Below, piece after piece: positions 24,382-32,635 of a stretch of DNA of 36,238 nucleotides. The translations under genes and the position numbers were made by a program. Within the stretch, counting starts at the first letter, position 1, and every line of letters starts with the position of its first letter. The notes under the pieces are model-generated. The model saw only the letters and a program-made list of their open reading frames with translations, was not told the origin of the DNA and did not search any database. The stretch spans positions 1 to 36,238 of the forward strand of contig CAZWPF010000015.1 of NCBI GenBank assembly GCA_964636205.1. Direction: 5' to 3'. The stretch comes from JBEBVQ01 sp964636205. Its GTDB lineage: Bacteria > Bacteroidota > Bacteroidia > Chitinophagales > Chitinophagaceae.

Positions 24382-24903
24382 ATGAAAAAGATAATTGTAA
24401 GCCTCGCGCTCTTATTGACTTGTGGAATTTTCATGCAGGCAAATGCACAGCGTTATTGCATTGTCGATTCTAAATATATTCTCGACAAAATGGTCGAATA
24501 TAAAGATGCTCAGACCCGTTTAGATAAACTATCTCAGGAATGGCAACAAGAGATCGACAATAAAATGGCAGAAGTCGACAAAATGTACAAAAGCTACGTT
24601 GCAGAAAGAGCGATGCTTAGCGACGATGTTCGCCGTAAAAGAGAAGACGAAATCCTCGCCAAGGAAAAATCAATCAAGGAACTCCAAAAGCAAAGATTCG
24701 GATACGAAGGCGACCTGTTTAAAAGACGCCAGGAATTGGTAAAGCCGGTGCAAGACAAAGTCTACAACGCAGTGCAAAAATATGCCTCTACAAAAGGCTA
24801 TGAAATGGTGCTGGATAAAGCAGGTGGAGTAACGCTCTTTTATGCTGATCCTAAGCTCGATAAAAGTGAAGACGTGCTAAAATTACTTGGAATAAACAAA
24901 TAA
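24382..24903 (+). CDS. OmpH/Skp-family periplasmic chaperone (first copy)
   Basis: 173 residues from the ATG at 24382, 35 bp after bamA. Signal peptide MKKIIVSLALLLTCGIFMQANAQ. Then the Skp strand YCIVDSKYILDKM, a long charged coiled-coil region (about 45-130), and the closing segment GYEMVLDKAGGVTLFYADP that completes the trimer body. Skp holds unfolded outer-membrane proteins on the way to BamA. The frame is open 13 codons upstream, but that extension overlaps the bamA stop and spoils the signal peptide. The end of the gene contains the -33 element of the next gene's promoter. Confidence 0.92.
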   Translation: MKKIIVSLALLLTCGIFMQANAQRYCIVDSKYILDKMVEYKDAQTRLDKLSQEWQQEIDNKMAEVDKMYKSYVAERAMLSDDVRRKREDEILAKEKSIKELQKQRFGYEGDLFKRRQELVKPVQDKVYNAVQKYASTKGYEMVLDKAGGVTLFYADPKLDKSEDVLKLLGINK

Positions 24904-24917
24904 TGAACTTTACTTTG
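24887..24917 (+). promoter_or_regulatory. Internal promoter for the second skp gene
   Basis: TTG (24887-24889, inside the first skp gene), a 20-bp spacer, and TTACTTTG (24910-24917), one base off TAnnTTTG in the same position as the nadB box. The start near 24923 would leave a leader of about 60 nt that contains two dyads (24921-24960). Confidence 0.4.
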
Positions 24918-24920
24918 CAG

Positions 24921-24960
24921 TGACAAAATTTGTCAGGCAAAAAATTGTAATATCACAATT
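24921..24960. promoter_or_regulatory. Two inverted repeats between the skp genes
   Basis: TGACAAA-A-TTTGTCA (24921-24935) is a perfect 7-bp dyad. AATTGT (24943-24948) and ACAATT (24955-24960) form a second one with a 6-nt centre; its TTGTaatatcACAA core is loosely like a CRP/FNR-type site. They lie between the internal promoter and the second skp gene and could be operators or leader hairpins. Confidence 0.35.
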
Positions 24961-24984
24961 ATTAATTAGAATCCTCTCTCTCAA

Positions 24985-25488
24985 ATGAAGAAAATCTTAT
25001 TGTGCTTTGCATTGGGTTTATTGACTACCCAAATAGCTACCGCCCAAATCAAATTGGGTTATATCAATTCACAGGAGTTACTTTCCCTAATGCCTGAAGT
25101 AGCACAAGCGGAAAAAGAACTCCAGGCTTTCGCCAAAACATACCAAGATCAGTTGGAAGCTATGGGTAAGGAATATGAAAAGAAAATTCAGGACTTCCAG
25201 ACTCAGGAGAAAACAATGACCGAAGCTGTACGTGAGGTGAAAATCAAAGAAATTCAGCAACTTCAAGAACGGATCGAGTTTACACAACAGACCGCTCAGG
25301 AAAAAGTTTCCAACAAAAAACAAGAGTTGTATCAACCTTTATTGGAAAAAGCTGACAAAGCAATTAAAGATGTAGCTACAGAGAAGAACTATGATTACAT
25401 CTTCGACGCTAGCGCAGGTATGTTGCTGTTTGCTAAAGAAAGTGACGATGTTCTTTCGCTGGTAAAAGCTAAACTGGGTATTAAATAA
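24985..25488 (+). CDS. OmpH/Skp-family periplasmic chaperone (second copy)
   Basis: 167 residues with signal peptide MKKILLCFALGLLTTQIATAQ. The Skp fold is seen in IKLGYINSQELLSLMPEV, a long Glu/Gln/Lys-rich coiled coil (about 40-125), and YDYIFDASAGMLLFAKESDDV. It is clearly a paralogue of the gene 82 bp upstream, but diverged in the coiled-coil tips, which suggests different clients or a mixed trimer. It has its own candidate promoter and ends in a strong terminator. Confidence 0.93.
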   Translation: MKKILLCFALGLLTTQIATAQIKLGYINSQELLSLMPEVAQAEKELQAFAKTYQDQLEAMGKEYEKKIQDFQTQEKTMTEAVREVKIKEIQQLQERIEFTQQTAQEKVSNKKQELYQPLLEKADKAIKDVATEKNYDYIFDASAGMLLFAKESDDVLSLVKAKLGIK

Positions 25489-25512
25489 TATCAACCGATT
25501 TATTTCAGAAGA

Positions 25513-25542
25513 ACTGAGTGGAACTCCACTCAGTTTTTTTTT
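25513..25542 (+). terminator. Strong intrinsic terminator of the uppS-bamA-skp operon
   Basis: ACTGAGTGG (25513-25521) and CCACTCAGT (25526-25534) form a perfect 9-bp stem with loop AACT, followed by a run of nine T (25534-25542). Confidence 0.9.
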
Positions 25543-25626
25543 GCCTATATCACTCAATATCAACGGTCAGCAATTTCAGTATACAATCACCCACCCTAGC
25601 GCCTTAATCTGAATCTCAGGGAATTA

Positions 25627-25740
25627 TTGAAATTTAAAGTACCGCAAAAAATCAGTGCAGAAAAATTGGAATTGGCTCGGTACAACAAAAAATTCTATCA
25701 GGGCAAACCACGTCCTGGCGACTGCCAAAAAAAGAAATGA
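25627..25740 (+). CDS. Doubtful small basic ORF (37 residues)
   Basis: A TTG-initiated frame encodes 37 residues beginning MKFKVPQKISAEKLELARYN and ending in a Lys-rich tail. It holds 12 Lys and a single Cys, and the codons look like those of real genes here. AGGGAA lies 3 nt before the TTG, closer than a usual ribosome site. It starts 84 bp after the operon terminator, so it would need its own promoter, and I see no -7 box. It may be a true small protein, a fragment of a lost gene, or chance. I recognise no family. Confidence 0.25.
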   Translation: MKFKVPQKISAEKLELARYNKKFYQGKPRPGDCQKKK

Positions 25741-25782
25741 AATAAGGTAAGGATTCAGAAGAGGAGTTCCATACAGAAACAT

Positions 25783-27207
25783 CTATTTACCTCTACCCTG
25801 GAATAACACCTTGAGGGTATAAATCATGATTTTAATATCGAGAGCCAGAGAGCAGTTTTCGATATATAGCAGATCGTATTTCATCCGCTCAATCATTTCA
25901 TCTACATTCTCTGCATAACCATACTGAACCATGCCCCAGCTGGTAAGTCCCGGTTTTACCTTATGTAGGTATTTATAATGCGGATGGGTATTGGAAATGA
26001 TATTAATAAAATGTGCGCGTTCCGGACGAGGTCCTACCAACGACATATTACCGATCAGGATATTGTAGAATTGCGGCAGCTCGTCGATCCTCCATTTCCT
26101 CATAAACCGCCCCCAAGGAGTGATCCTCGGATCCAATTTACTGGATAAAGCCGGCCCGTTCTCCTCGGCATTTACAAACATCGATCTGAACTTGTAAATA
26201 TAAAAAGGCTGTCCGTACAAGCCAATCCGCTCTTGCTTATAAATGATCGGTCCGCGCGACGATAAACGCACCCGGATAGCCGCGAATATGTATAGAGGTG
26301 ATAAAATAATCATTGCCAGCAGCGAAATCAAAATATCGATAGTACGCTTGCATACCCTTTGCCAATCAGGCATCAGATCGGGATAAATATGAATGAGCAC
26401 AGCATCATACACATTGCTGGTTTTAACGGAACCGGAGATGATATCATATAAATCCGGCTGTACCTTTACGACTACAGGGCGGTAACAAAGACGGGTGATG
26501 ATATTCTCCAACAAATGATGCTCCGAAGAATCGACAGCCACAATTACCTCTTCGATCTCATGTTCATCTATAATCGACTCCAGCTGCGACAAATCCCCGA
26601 GTTTCGGAAGATATTGGCTCATTCCGTTTGTCGCTTCTATATTCGAATAAATAAAGCCTTTAAAGATATTGCCGAGTACCCTGGGACTATTTTGAATTCT
26701 TCTGTAAATATTAATGGCTTGCTGGTTGCCTCCGATCAGCAAGGTATTAAACCCAACTTCCCCATTGATGATTTTTTGCTTTACCCGATTGAGCATCAGA
26801 ATCCGCGCCAACAACGTACAAAGCGTATGAATCAGCAGGTATCGGCCGGTCATTTGGATGAAATAGGAATAATCCTGACTATCGTTGGCGAAAACGGCAA
26901 GCGAAACAATGACACTACCCAGAATACAGGAGATCAGGGTACGATTGATCTCGTGTAATCTCGACTTTCGATATAAATCGAAATAAGTACCCGATAATAA
27001 GTATAACAGCAACCATCCACCCGGAATAAGGATAAAGGTGGAAACGAAATCACGAATTTGCAACTGCTCCCAAGCCTGAAAAAATGAAGATTTCCCCAGC
27101 CAATGATAGCGGTAAGCCCAAAATATAAGCCAAGCGACCATGGCTGTGAAATAATCGATCACAACCAACTGACGAATAGCCCGTTTCTTCCTCGGATCCA
27201 GTTGCAT
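25783..27207 (-). CDS. Undecaprenyl-phosphate sugar-1-phosphate transferase (WcaJ/PglC-type)
   Basis: 474 residues. Four membrane segments (about 13-33, 54-74, 90-106, 115-138), a Rossmann-like domain starting FNTLLIGGNQQA (about 152), then a re-entrant membrane helix and the bacterial sugar transferase domain: KRTIDILISLLAM, QERIGLYGQPFYIYKFRSM, RKWRIDELPQFYNILIGNMSLVGPRPE, and the C-terminal KPGLTSWGMVQYGY. These enzymes load the first sugar phosphate of an exopolysaccharide or O-antigen unit onto undecaprenyl phosphate; glucose is the usual substrate of this architecture (inferred). It is 8 bp downstream of the lipoprotein gene, so the two are co-transcribed. No glycosyltransferase cluster is in view. 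Confidence 0.92.
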   Translation of the reverse strand: MQLDPRKKRAIRQLVVIDYFTAMVAWLIFWAYRYHWLGKSSFFQAWEQLQIRDFVSTFILIPGGWLLLYLLSGTYFDLYRKSRLHEINRTLISCILGSVIVSLAVFANDSQDYSYFIQMTGRYLLIHTLCTLLARILMLNRVKQKIINGEVGFNTLLIGGNQQAINIYRRIQNSPRVLGNIFKGFIYSNIEATNGMSQYLPKLGDLSQLESIIDEHEIEEVIVAVDSSEHHLLENIITRLCYRPVVVKVQPDLYDIISGSVKTSNVYDAVLIHIYPDLMPDWQRVCKRTIDILISLLAMIILSPLYIFAAIRVRLSSRGPIIYKQERIGLYGQPFYIYKFRSMFVNAEENGPALSSKLDPRITPWGRFMRKWRIDELPQFYNILIGNMSLVGPRPERAHFINIISNTHPHYKYLHKVKPGLTSWGMVQYGYAENVDEMIERMKYDLLYIENCSLALDIKIMIYTLKVLFQGRGK

Positions 27208-27215
27208 GTCTATAC

Positions 27216-28073
27216 TTAGAAAGAAACGATTTTAATATTATCAATTGCAATCCAGCCATTAGGCTCACCATCGTCGGTCCCTGCCCGAATCAACAGATGC
27301 AATTGTGCTCCCTGATTGGCAGCAACAAAATCTTGTAAGCTAATGTAAATCTTATTCCATTCTGTGCTTTTATTAACCCCACCTGCATAATCGTAGGATT
27401 CGGTGCCGTTGCTGTAAAAAGCGACTGCGCCTATTTGGAAAGGAATATTGCATTTATAATTTACCTCCAGATACACCGGACCGGAAAGACTTGGTCGGAA
27501 AGGGTCCAGAGAAACATTCTCAGAGTATTTAAACGGACCGTCTAAATAAATATATCCCGAACCAGTCCCCTCATGCACATACTCAGGATCCTGAGTCATG
27601 GTCAAAGCAGTGTCGCCACCGAAACGTTCGAAAGGATTTCCCAAATCAAAATTTGCATGAAACGCCAGTCTTGCTCCGTTTACATAAGCTGTTGAAGCAT
27701 CAAATTGAATCACTTTCCCCGGCATGGGTTCCAGTATCAAAGAATCGAATCGATAAAAGGGGTAAGGTGCCTTAAAGCTTTTCATCCCATTAAAATCGAT
27801 TCCCGGGGCAATAGTTACCAATCCCTTTTGGTCGGCTCTAATCGGAATTCTAGCAGGCATCTCAAAAGCACCTAAGGGTTCGCTATTGAAATAAACCCAA
27901 ACACTGCTCAGCTTATGGGAATTAGAACCAAAAGTGTCGCCATTCGAATCAAAACGGAACGAGTCGATCTGAATATAAGTAGGAATAGTCTCATCCGGGT
28001 TGATAACATCACACCCGGCCGTCAATCCCAAAAACACCGCAATTGGTGCCAGCAGTTTTATTAAATTCATCAC
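27216..28073 (-). CDS. Lipoprotein of unknown function
   Basis: 285 residues with a lipoprotein signal: hydrophobic MNLIKLLAPIAVFLGLTAGC with the lipobox LTAGC, lipidated Cys at 21 (or 20 if Met2 is the start). The mature part is rich in aromatic residues and beta structure. The segment from about 135 to 285 (FERFGGDTALTM..., YLEVNYKCNIPFQIGAVAF..., GWIAIDNIKIVSF) has the feel of a carbohydrate-binding jelly roll. I cannot name the family. Close coupling to the sugar transferase (8 bp) suggests a surface or periplasmic role in polysaccharide handling (inference). Confidence 0.8.
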   Translation of the reverse strand: MMNLIKLLAPIAVFLGLTAGCDVINPDETIPTYIQIDSFRFDSNGDTFGSNSHKLSSVWVYFNSEPLGAFEMPARIPIRADQKGLVTIAPGIDFNGMKSFKAPYPFYRFDSLILEPMPGKVIQFDASTAYVNGARLAFHANFDLGNPFERFGGDTALTMTQDPEYVHEGTGSGYIYLDGPFKYSENVSLDPFRPSLSGPVYLEVNYKCNIPFQIGAVAFYSNGTESYDYAGGVNKSTEWNKIYISLQDFVAANQGAQLHLLIRAGTDDGEPNGWIAIDNIKIVSF

Positions 28074-28132
28074 TTCCGCTTTCTATAATTAAAACGAGAT
28101 TTAGGCAATAAATACCTATTCATTATTAATAA

Positions 28133-29125
28133 TCAAATCTCACGATGAAGTTCGTTGTGCAAACTCATTTTCTTTAGCACCTGATGCGCCACCTCCATTG
28201 CTTGGTAACCGTCATATACAGATACACGCACCGGCTTATCCTCGAGAACTGCTTGTGTAAACTCCTCTAGTTCCATTCGAATCGCGTTAACTGGAGCTAC
28301 CTCAGGCATGCTTACCGAAATTATTTTCTGTTCTCCATTTCCCAAATCAATTGGAAAATCAAAAGGACCTTTTTCTGCAGCACCCGGATCAGCCATCCTC
28401 ACTACTTCTGTCTTTTTGCTTAGAAAGTCGATCCCTATATAGGCATCTCTCTGAAACAAACGCATCTTCCGCATATTCTTCAAAGAAATTCTGCTGGAAG
28501 TAAGGTTCGCCACACAACCATTGTCAAATTCAATTCTGGCATTGGCAATATCAGCGGTTTTGCTGATCACCGATACCCCACTTGCAGATATTCTACGAAT
28601 TGGTGATTTGACGAGATATAATACTATATCTATATCGTGAATCATCAAATCCAAAATCACCGACACATCGGTTCCTCGCGGATTGAACTGCGCCAAACGA
28701 TGCGTTTCAATAAACAAAGGCTCCAAAGACTGACTGCCCAGGGATAAAAATGCAGGATTATATCGCTCAACATGCCCTACCTGGCATTTTACATTCGCTT
28801 CATGCACTAGCTTTACCAGTTCGGCCGCTTCCTCCATCGAATGTGCCAAAGGCTTTTCAATAAATACATGACGCCCCGCCAACAACGCATTCTTAGCAAT
28901 TGCGTAATGGGCAGTTGTGGTAGTAACAATGTCAACAACATCTGCAGCTTCGATCAACTGCTCCGGATCCTCAAACCTAATCACCCCAAATTCTGCTATA
29001 ACCTTCTCCGCATTACGGTCGTCCGGGTCATAAAATCCTACCAGCGAGACTCCCGCTATCTCTTTCCACTGCTGTATATGAATGCGACCCAAATGGCCGA
29101 CACCAAAAACTCCGACTTTTAACAT
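28133..29125 (-). CDS. Gfo/Idh/MocA-family NAD(P)-dependent oxidoreductase
   Basis: 330 residues. The N-terminal Rossmann fold has VGVFGVGHLGRIHIQQW (residues 4-20); the family's EKPLA motif (catalytic lysine) lies near 95. The C-terminal alpha/beta domain has LMIHDIDIVLYLV, carrying the conserved His-Asp of the substrate site. Members oxidise or reduce sugars and nucleotide sugars; the substrate is unknown here. It is 59 bp upstream of the lipoprotein and sugar transferase genes on the same strand, so a nucleotide-sugar step is plausible. Confidence 0.92.
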   Translation of the reverse strand: MLKVGVFGVGHLGRIHIQQWKEIAGVSLVGFYDPDDRNAEKVIAEFGVIRFEDPEQLIEAADVVDIVTTTTAHYAIAKNALLAGRHVFIEKPLAHSMEEAAELVKLVHEANVKCQVGHVERYNPAFLSLGSQSLEPLFIETHRLAQFNPRGTDVSVILDLMIHDIDIVLYLVKSPIRRISASGVSVISKTADIANARIEFDNGCVANLTSSRISLKNMRKMRLFQRDAYIGIDFLSKKTEVVRMADPGAAEKGPFDFPIDLGNGEQKIISVSMPEVAPVNAIRMELEEFTQAVLEDKPVRVSVYDGYQAMEVAHQVLKKMSLHNELHREI

Positions 29126-29378
29126 ATCACCTGTATGGTAACTTTCCTGAATATCTGAATACGGATCAGATGATTATTAAACCCGGCAAGATAGCAATAA
29201 AAGCTAGCTTTTTCATCATTTAAAAGGAATATATCCTTGAATAAACACAGGATATTTCAAAACCGACAATTCACCGCTTACAGATTGCAATTTTACTCAA
29301 TTTACCAAACCGCACATCGCGACCGGATCGGGATTCAAAAAACGGCAATATTTTCGCCTGAATTAGGCTTGCCCCCGA

Positions 29379-30065
29379 TCAGAGTATCCCATCATCCCTC
29401 ATACTATAGCAAAAAGTTTGTGCGACGATAATATGATCTAACAACCGGATGTCCATTAAACTCGCAGCTTCTCTGATTCGCTCGGTTAGATCAAGATCTG
29501 CCTGACTGGGCTTAGGATTGCCGGAGGGATGATTATGCGCCAATATCACCCCGCTGGCTTGTAACAACAACGCGTTCTTTAATATAATTCGAACATCTGC
29601 CACAGTACCGGTCAGCCCACCACTACTCACCATCTCATGCTTTAGCAGTTTATTCGACTGGTTGACATACAAAACGCAGAAGACTTCGTGATTTAAGTCG
29701 GACAACATCGGCTGTACGATGTCCATCGCATCCTGACTACTCCGAATTGAGGTTCGCTGCAATCCCCCATTCATCTGTCTCCGTCGCCCTAGTTCCAATG
29801 CCGCCGATATGGTGATGGCGCGTGCTATCCCCACGCCCTTAACTTTCTGAAAATCATCCAAAGACAATCTTCCCAACTGATACAAATTTCGATCTGCCAG
29901 TTCGAGCACATCCCTCGCCAGATCCAAAGCAGACCTGCTGGCGGTACCACTTACAATTAAAATAGCCAGCAACTCGGCATCACTTAAGCTCGCCGCTCCC
30001 TTCATCAACAGTTTCTCTCTAGGCTTCTCATCGTCTGCCCAGGATTTTATCCCCTTGTGCATCAC
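29379..30065 (-). CDS. radC: RadC-family JAB/MPN-domain protein
   Basis: 228 residues. The N-terminal helical HhH-like region (to about 100) has SLSDAELLAILIVSG and VKGVGIARAITISAALELG. The C-terminal JAB domain has the full metal motif HNH-x10-D (H177, H179, D190) in LAHNHPSGNPKPSQAD. RadC was once linked to DNA repair, but the family's true activity is unsettled. Complete length. It precedes the Gfo/Idh gene on the same strand with a 253-bp gap, so it is probably transcribed separately. Confidence 0.94.
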   Translation of the reverse strand: MMHKGIKSWADDEKPREKLLMKGAASLSDAELLAILIVSGTASRSALDLARDVLELADRNLYQLGRLSLDDFQKVKGVGIARAITISAALELGRRRQMNGGLQRTSIRSSQDAMDIVQPMLSDLNHEVFCVLYVNQSNKLLKHEMVSSGGLTGTVADVRIILKNALLLQASGVILAHNHPSGNPKPSQADLDLTERIREAASLMDIRLLDHIIVAQTFCYSMRDDGIL

Positions 30066-30172
30066 TACCCAACTAAATTTTGACCAGACGGTTAAACATA
30101 CACAATTTATCGATCAAATGGAATTCAAAGAACTGAAAATCAGCAAAATACTATTTTAACAGGGTTTTAATC

Positions 30173-30198
30173 GTTAACTATTAATTTCGCGTTAACTA
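30173..30198 (+). promoter_or_regulatory. bshC -7 element flanked by GTTAACTA direct repeats
   Basis: GTTAACTA occurs at 30173-30180 and again at 30191-30198, 18 bp apart start to start. Between them is TAATTTCG (30182-30189), one base off TAnnTTTG in the same way as the porT and DUF6029 boxes. No TTG is seen at -33. A regulator bound to the repeats would cover the promoter. Confidence 0.35.
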
Positions 30199-30212
30199 AT
30201 CCTCATTAAATA

Positions 30213-31826
30213 GTGACTATTACAGCTTCCTATCTATCTTGCGAACAAACCGGTTATTTTTCATCGCTAATTTGCGAATATCTGGGTAACAACGATTCCT
30301 TGCGGGGATTTTACCATTATTCCCCGGATCTCAAGGGCATAGCAAAAGCGATTGCAGAAAGAAATAATTTTCCGGTCGATCGAGCAATGCTCGCGCAATT
30401 ACTGGAGCGACAATACCTCGGACTCGAACATACGGAAGCGACGAAGCGTAATTTAGCCCTACTAAGTCAAGAGGCTTGCTATACGATTTGTACAGCTCAT
30501 CAGCCCAATTTACTAACGGGCTATTTGTATTTCGTATATAAAATACTCCACGCCATTAAATTGGCAGATCATTTAAAAAGTCTTCATCCCGACAAACATT
30601 TTGTTCCTATTTATTACATGGGTAGTGAGGATAATGACTTGGAGGAATTAGGCCGTTTCAAATACGAAGGTAAAAAATACATATGGGAGGCGGACGGACT
30701 AAAAGGGGCTGTCGGACGAATGAATACCGCCAGTTTGAAGCCGCTACTGAATGAACTTTTCAAAGTACTGGGACCTCCGGGTCAAAACGCAGAAGAACTG
30801 AAGCAATTGTTGACAGAAGCCTATTTGCAACAGCCGACTATTGCAGCTGCCACCCGACATCTGGTACATCAACTATTTGGCAGGTACGGATTGCTCATTT
30901 TAGATCCGGATGAGGCCGGTTTCAAAAAATCAATATTGCCGGTATTAAAAGCTGAATTGCTGGAGCAGACTAGCTATGCAACCGTTGCGGCAACCACAGA
31001 ACAACTTTCTACATTGCATCGCAGTCAGGCTTATCCCCGGCCTATCAATTTGTTTTATCTGCATGACCAGCTCAGAGAAAGAATTGAAAAACTAGGAGAT
31101 ACCTGGTATGTATTGAATACGGATATCCATTGGAATCAGGAAGAATTACTCGAAGAACTGGAATCCCATCCGGAAAGATTCAGTCCGAACGTCATTCTCC
31201 GGGGAATATTGCAAGAATCCATCCTCCCCAATGTTAGCTTTATCGGCGGTGGCTCGGAAGTAGCATATTGGCTTCAGCTAAAATCATTGTTTGAACAATA
31301 CAATGTATTTTATCCGCCTTTGTTACTGCGCCAGTCGGCACTTTGGATACATTCGGATACTGCGAAGCTGCGCCGTCAACTCGGCCTGAGCATGGAGGAG
31401 CTGTTTTTGGCAGATGAGGAATTGATTAGGTTACATATTACCCGAAAAACCGGTGCTGTATGGAGTATCGACACTGAAACAACAGCCATCGATAAAATCA
31501 TGTCGGATATTCAGGAAAAGGCCCGCCACCTTGATTCGACTTTAGATGCCTCAGCTATCGCGACTACCACCAAAATCAAGAATTTATTGCATAAGCTCGA
31601 GAAGAAAATGTATCGGGCCGAAAAGCAGAATCAGGAAATTGAGGTCAAAAGAATTGAGCGATTGAAATCTGCGCTTTTTCCAAACGGAAATTTGCAGGAA
31701 AGAACTGAAAATTTTATTGCCTGGTATTTGCAATATGGAGCTGAATATTTTGATTTGCTCTTAGAAAACATCTTACCCGAAGGCAACCGGTTTTTGATAA
31801 TTGAAGACACGATCCAAGTCGATTAG
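30213..31826 (+). CDS. bshC: Bacillithiol biosynthesis cysteine-adding enzyme
   Basis: 537 residues from a GTG start. BshC joins cysteine to glucosaminyl-malate, the last step of bacillithiol synthesis, in the cytoplasm. Family features: FYHYSPDLKGI near the N-terminus, TICTAHQPNLLTGYLYFVYKILHAIKLA, FVPIYYMGSEDNDLEEL, FIGGGSEVAYWLQLK, and a C-terminal antiparallel coiled coil (about 430-500). Length matches the family (about 530-540). bshA and bshB are not in the window. The GTG lies 23 nt after the -7 box at 30182-30189. Confidence 0.95.
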   Translation: MTITASYLSCEQTGYFSSLICEYLGNNDSLRGFYHYSPDLKGIAKAIAERNNFPVDRAMLAQLLERQYLGLEHTEATKRNLALLSQEACYTICTAHQPNLLTGYLYFVYKILHAIKLADHLKSLHPDKHFVPIYYMGSEDNDLEELGRFKYEGKKYIWEADGLKGAVGRMNTASLKPLLNELFKVLGPPGQNAEELKQLLTEAYLQQPTIAAATRHLVHQLFGRYGLLILDPDEAGFKKSILPVLKAELLEQTSYATVAATTEQLSTLHRSQAYPRPINLFYLHDQLRERIEKLGDTWYVLNTDIHWNQEELLEELESHPERFSPNVILRGILQESILPNVSFIGGGSEVAYWLQLKSLFEQYNVFYPPLLLRQSALWIHSDTAKLRRQLGLSMEELFLADEELIRLHITRKTGAVWSIDTETTAIDKIMSDIQEKARHLDSTLDASAIATTTKIKNLLHKLEKKMYRAEKQNQEIEVKRIERLKSALFPNGNLQERTENFIAWYLQYGAEYFDLLLENILPEGNRFLIIEDTIQVD

Positions 31827-31958
31827 AAATTACTCTAAAATCTTGAAAACCCACGCGAATTAGAACTAAAGATGCGATATTCGTGCATCGGATTTTGATT
31901 GGTGGCCTATTTTTTGCAATCAAATTATTAATATTAATCCATCCTTAAAAATAAGACT

Positions 31959-32588
31959 ATGAATTTCAAAAAGACTTTAGTTGCCCTCGGAATTTTCGCT
32001 TTGCCATTTGCTTCCAAAGCTCAGGATGTCGTTCCAATCGGGATCGATCTTGGCGTTAAAGCGGGGATGAATTTTAGCTCTATTTCAGGAGATTATTGGA
32101 ATACCGGTTACAAAGCAAATTGGGTTGCGGGTGTTTTCGCCGGCATTGAGGCCAAGAGAATTGGAGTCGTTGCAGAGGGGCTTTTCTCGCAAGCCAAATA
32201 TACCACTGGTAGTAATTTTCATCGCCATTTCCACCATTACTATAACGACAATGTCGATTCTGCGGCTGTGGGATCATTCAAGGTCAACCAATTAAGCATT
32301 CCTTTATTACTCAGGGTCAAATTATTCCCGATGGTGTGGCTGCAACTCGGACCGCAATATAGCACAGTAGTATCGGTAAAAGACGGAGATGCACTGTTGA
32401 AAGACGCTTCCAATATTTTCAAACAAGGCGATGTAGCCGGTGTTGGCGGCCTGGAACTGAAATTACCATTAGGCTTTAGAGTAACCGGTCGGTACATTAT
32501 GGGATTGACCGATGTAAACAACACTACCGTTGCCGATGCCTGGAAACAAAGAGCATTTCAGTTATCAGTTGGATATTCATTCCTATAA
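31959..32588 (+). CDS. Outer-membrane beta-barrel protein (PorT-family fold)
   Basis: 209 residues with signal peptide MNFKKTLVALGIFALPFASKAQ. The mature part reads as a small eight-strand barrel: IGIDLGVKAGMNFSSISGD, WVAGVFAGIEAKRIGVVAEG, QLSIPLLLRVKLFPMVWLQLGPQYS, GLELKLPLGFRVTGRYIMG, and the closing strand AFQLSVGYSFL. This is the common 'outer membrane beta-barrel' or PorT-like fold of Bacteroidota; it does not imply a type IX secretion role. Function unknown. A 19-bp dyad with arms GATGC/GCATC lies upstream (31871-31889). It precedes the sirtuin gene by 47 bp. Confidence 0.85.
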   Translation: MNFKKTLVALGIFALPFASKAQDVVPIGIDLGVKAGMNFSSISGDYWNTGYKANWVAGVFAGIEAKRIGVVAEGLFSQAKYTTGSNFHRHFHHYYNDNVDSAAVGSFKVNQLSIPLLLRVKLFPMVWLQLGPQYSTVVSVKDGDALLKDASNIFKQGDVAGVGGLELKLPLGFRVTGRYIMGLTDVNNTTVADAWKQRAFQLSVGYSFL

Positions 32589-32635
32589 TTTGATGCTGCC
32601 CTGCCTGAAGCAATTAAACTAGAGGTTTTAAGAAT

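Noticed and set aside
29237..29431. 64-codon plus-strand ORF before radC's 3' end
   Set aside because: It overlaps the radC end antisense, has no family match or promoter, and the protein shows no coding pattern.
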